Below are positions 16,789-17,234 of a stretch of 17,234 nt of DNA, piece by piece. Position 1 is the stretch's first letter. Each line of letters begins with the position of its first letter. This DNA comes from Pelagophyceae sp. CCMP2097 (taxonomy: Eukaryota > Sar > Pelagophyceae). The DNA is taken from the NCBI GenBank assembly GCA_026770575.1, contig MU657262.1, positions 97,361-114,594 of the forward strand. Reading direction: 5' to 3'. Both the position numbers and the translations under genes were made by a program. The notes under the pieces are model-generated. The model saw only the letters and a program-made list of their open reading frames with translations. It had not been told where the DNA came from and made no database searches.

Positions 16789-17102
16789 GCGGTCGACGAC
16801 GACCCAGTGAGCACATGATACTGACTTTGGCTCCTTCTTGTTCGAGATGTTGTAGATCAAAACTTGCCCAGGCAGTTTGTGCTCGCTGGGCTTCGTCTCC
16901 CAGAGTAAATGGGTTGGGATGGCGGTTTCTTTTTTCGCGTACCTTCGTACGTTGGGCTCGGAGGCGACAAGGACGCCACCTTTACGTCCGTTGCCGTCGA
17001 TCTGCTTCAGGGTTTGCAGGTGTATCGTCTGGCCGGGGCCGCTTTCCGCGGCCCGCCGGTTGGCGTGAGCAACCACAGCTGCTTCTGCTTTCGCGGGAGT
17101 AC
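16777..17102 (-). CDS. Last exon of an unidentified gene, 5' part off the window or unresolved
   Basis: The frame enters through the acceptor CTTTAG|GT at 17103 (preceded by tgctttc) and runs 107 codons to TAA at 16777. The encoded part, with QTIHLQTLKQIDGNGRKGGV, SEPNVRRYAKKETAIPTHLL and PGQVLIYNISNKKEPKS, has balanced composition unlike the Ala/Arg-rich shadow frames nearby, and its base composition is lower in GC than the other exons. No ATG occurs in frame at its beginning, so at least one upstream exon is missing. 17103-17234 probably contains intron and perhaps another exon, but no join could be fixed. I do not recognise the family. Confidence 0.6.
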
Positions 17103-17234
17103 CTAAAGAAAGCAGCGTTCGGACAGGAGGGCGCTGTTGGGGCGTCAGAGAGGCGCGCCTCCCCTCTTTCGCGCTTGCTGAGGGGGGGGGTCGAGTCGCG
17201 GCGGAAGCTGCTGGGACGCACTCTTTTGGCCTCC

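Overview
The window looks like nuclear DNA of a GC-rich unicellular eukaryote, most likely a microalga such as a haptophyte or a pelagophyte-type stramenopile; the exact lineage is not decided. The reasons are very GC-rich genes cut by many tiny spliceosomal introns (mostly 43-130 nt), AG|G acceptors, and eukaryotic domain architectures (RI-type LRR, calmodulin-like EF-hand, PH plus EDR2_C, EEF1A-type methyltransferase). No bacterial operon, CRISPR array, rRNA or convincing tRNA was seen. Gene models were built by hand, by joining reading frames at splice sites so that known family motifs stay continuous.

Layout from left to right: a doubtful gene start running off the left edge (1-217, minus). 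Then a METTL13/EEF1AKMT4-like methyltransferase (653-1885, minus, 8 exons, 208 aa) and a leucine-rich-repeat protein (2186-5593, minus, 16 exons, 813 aa). An AT-rich divergent promoter region (5594-5991) separates these from a plus-strand block: a small intronless Cys/Pro-rich protein (5992-6570), a degenerate minisatellite (6572-7110), an ankyrin-repeat protein (7214-7745, 5' end unresolved) and a 148-aa calmodulin-like protein (7970-8950, 5 exons). Converging on it is an intronless 678-aa protein of unknown function with a four-cysteine motif (9279-11315, minus). A second divergent promoter region (11316-11737) leads to an EDR2-like PH/START-like/EDR2_C lipid-binding protein (11738-14212, 6 exons, 642 aa). 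Next is S-adenosylmethionine synthetase (14435-16332, 4 exons, 477 aa) with an N-terminal extension that looks like a mitochondrial presequence. At the right edge is the last exon of an unidentified minus-strand gene (16777-17102).

The genes do not form an obvious pathway. SAM synthetase makes the methyl donor used by the methyltransferase, but they are about 12.5 kb apart in different transcription units, so this is probably chance. The most distinctive features are genome-level: a donor consensus of GTGCG rather than GTRAG, at least two well-supported GC-AG introns, and a composite two-type minisatellite. I see no clear previously undescribed multi-gene system. The best candidates for novelty are the N-terminally extended SAM synthetase, the 678-aa cysteine-motif protein and the splice-site usage.
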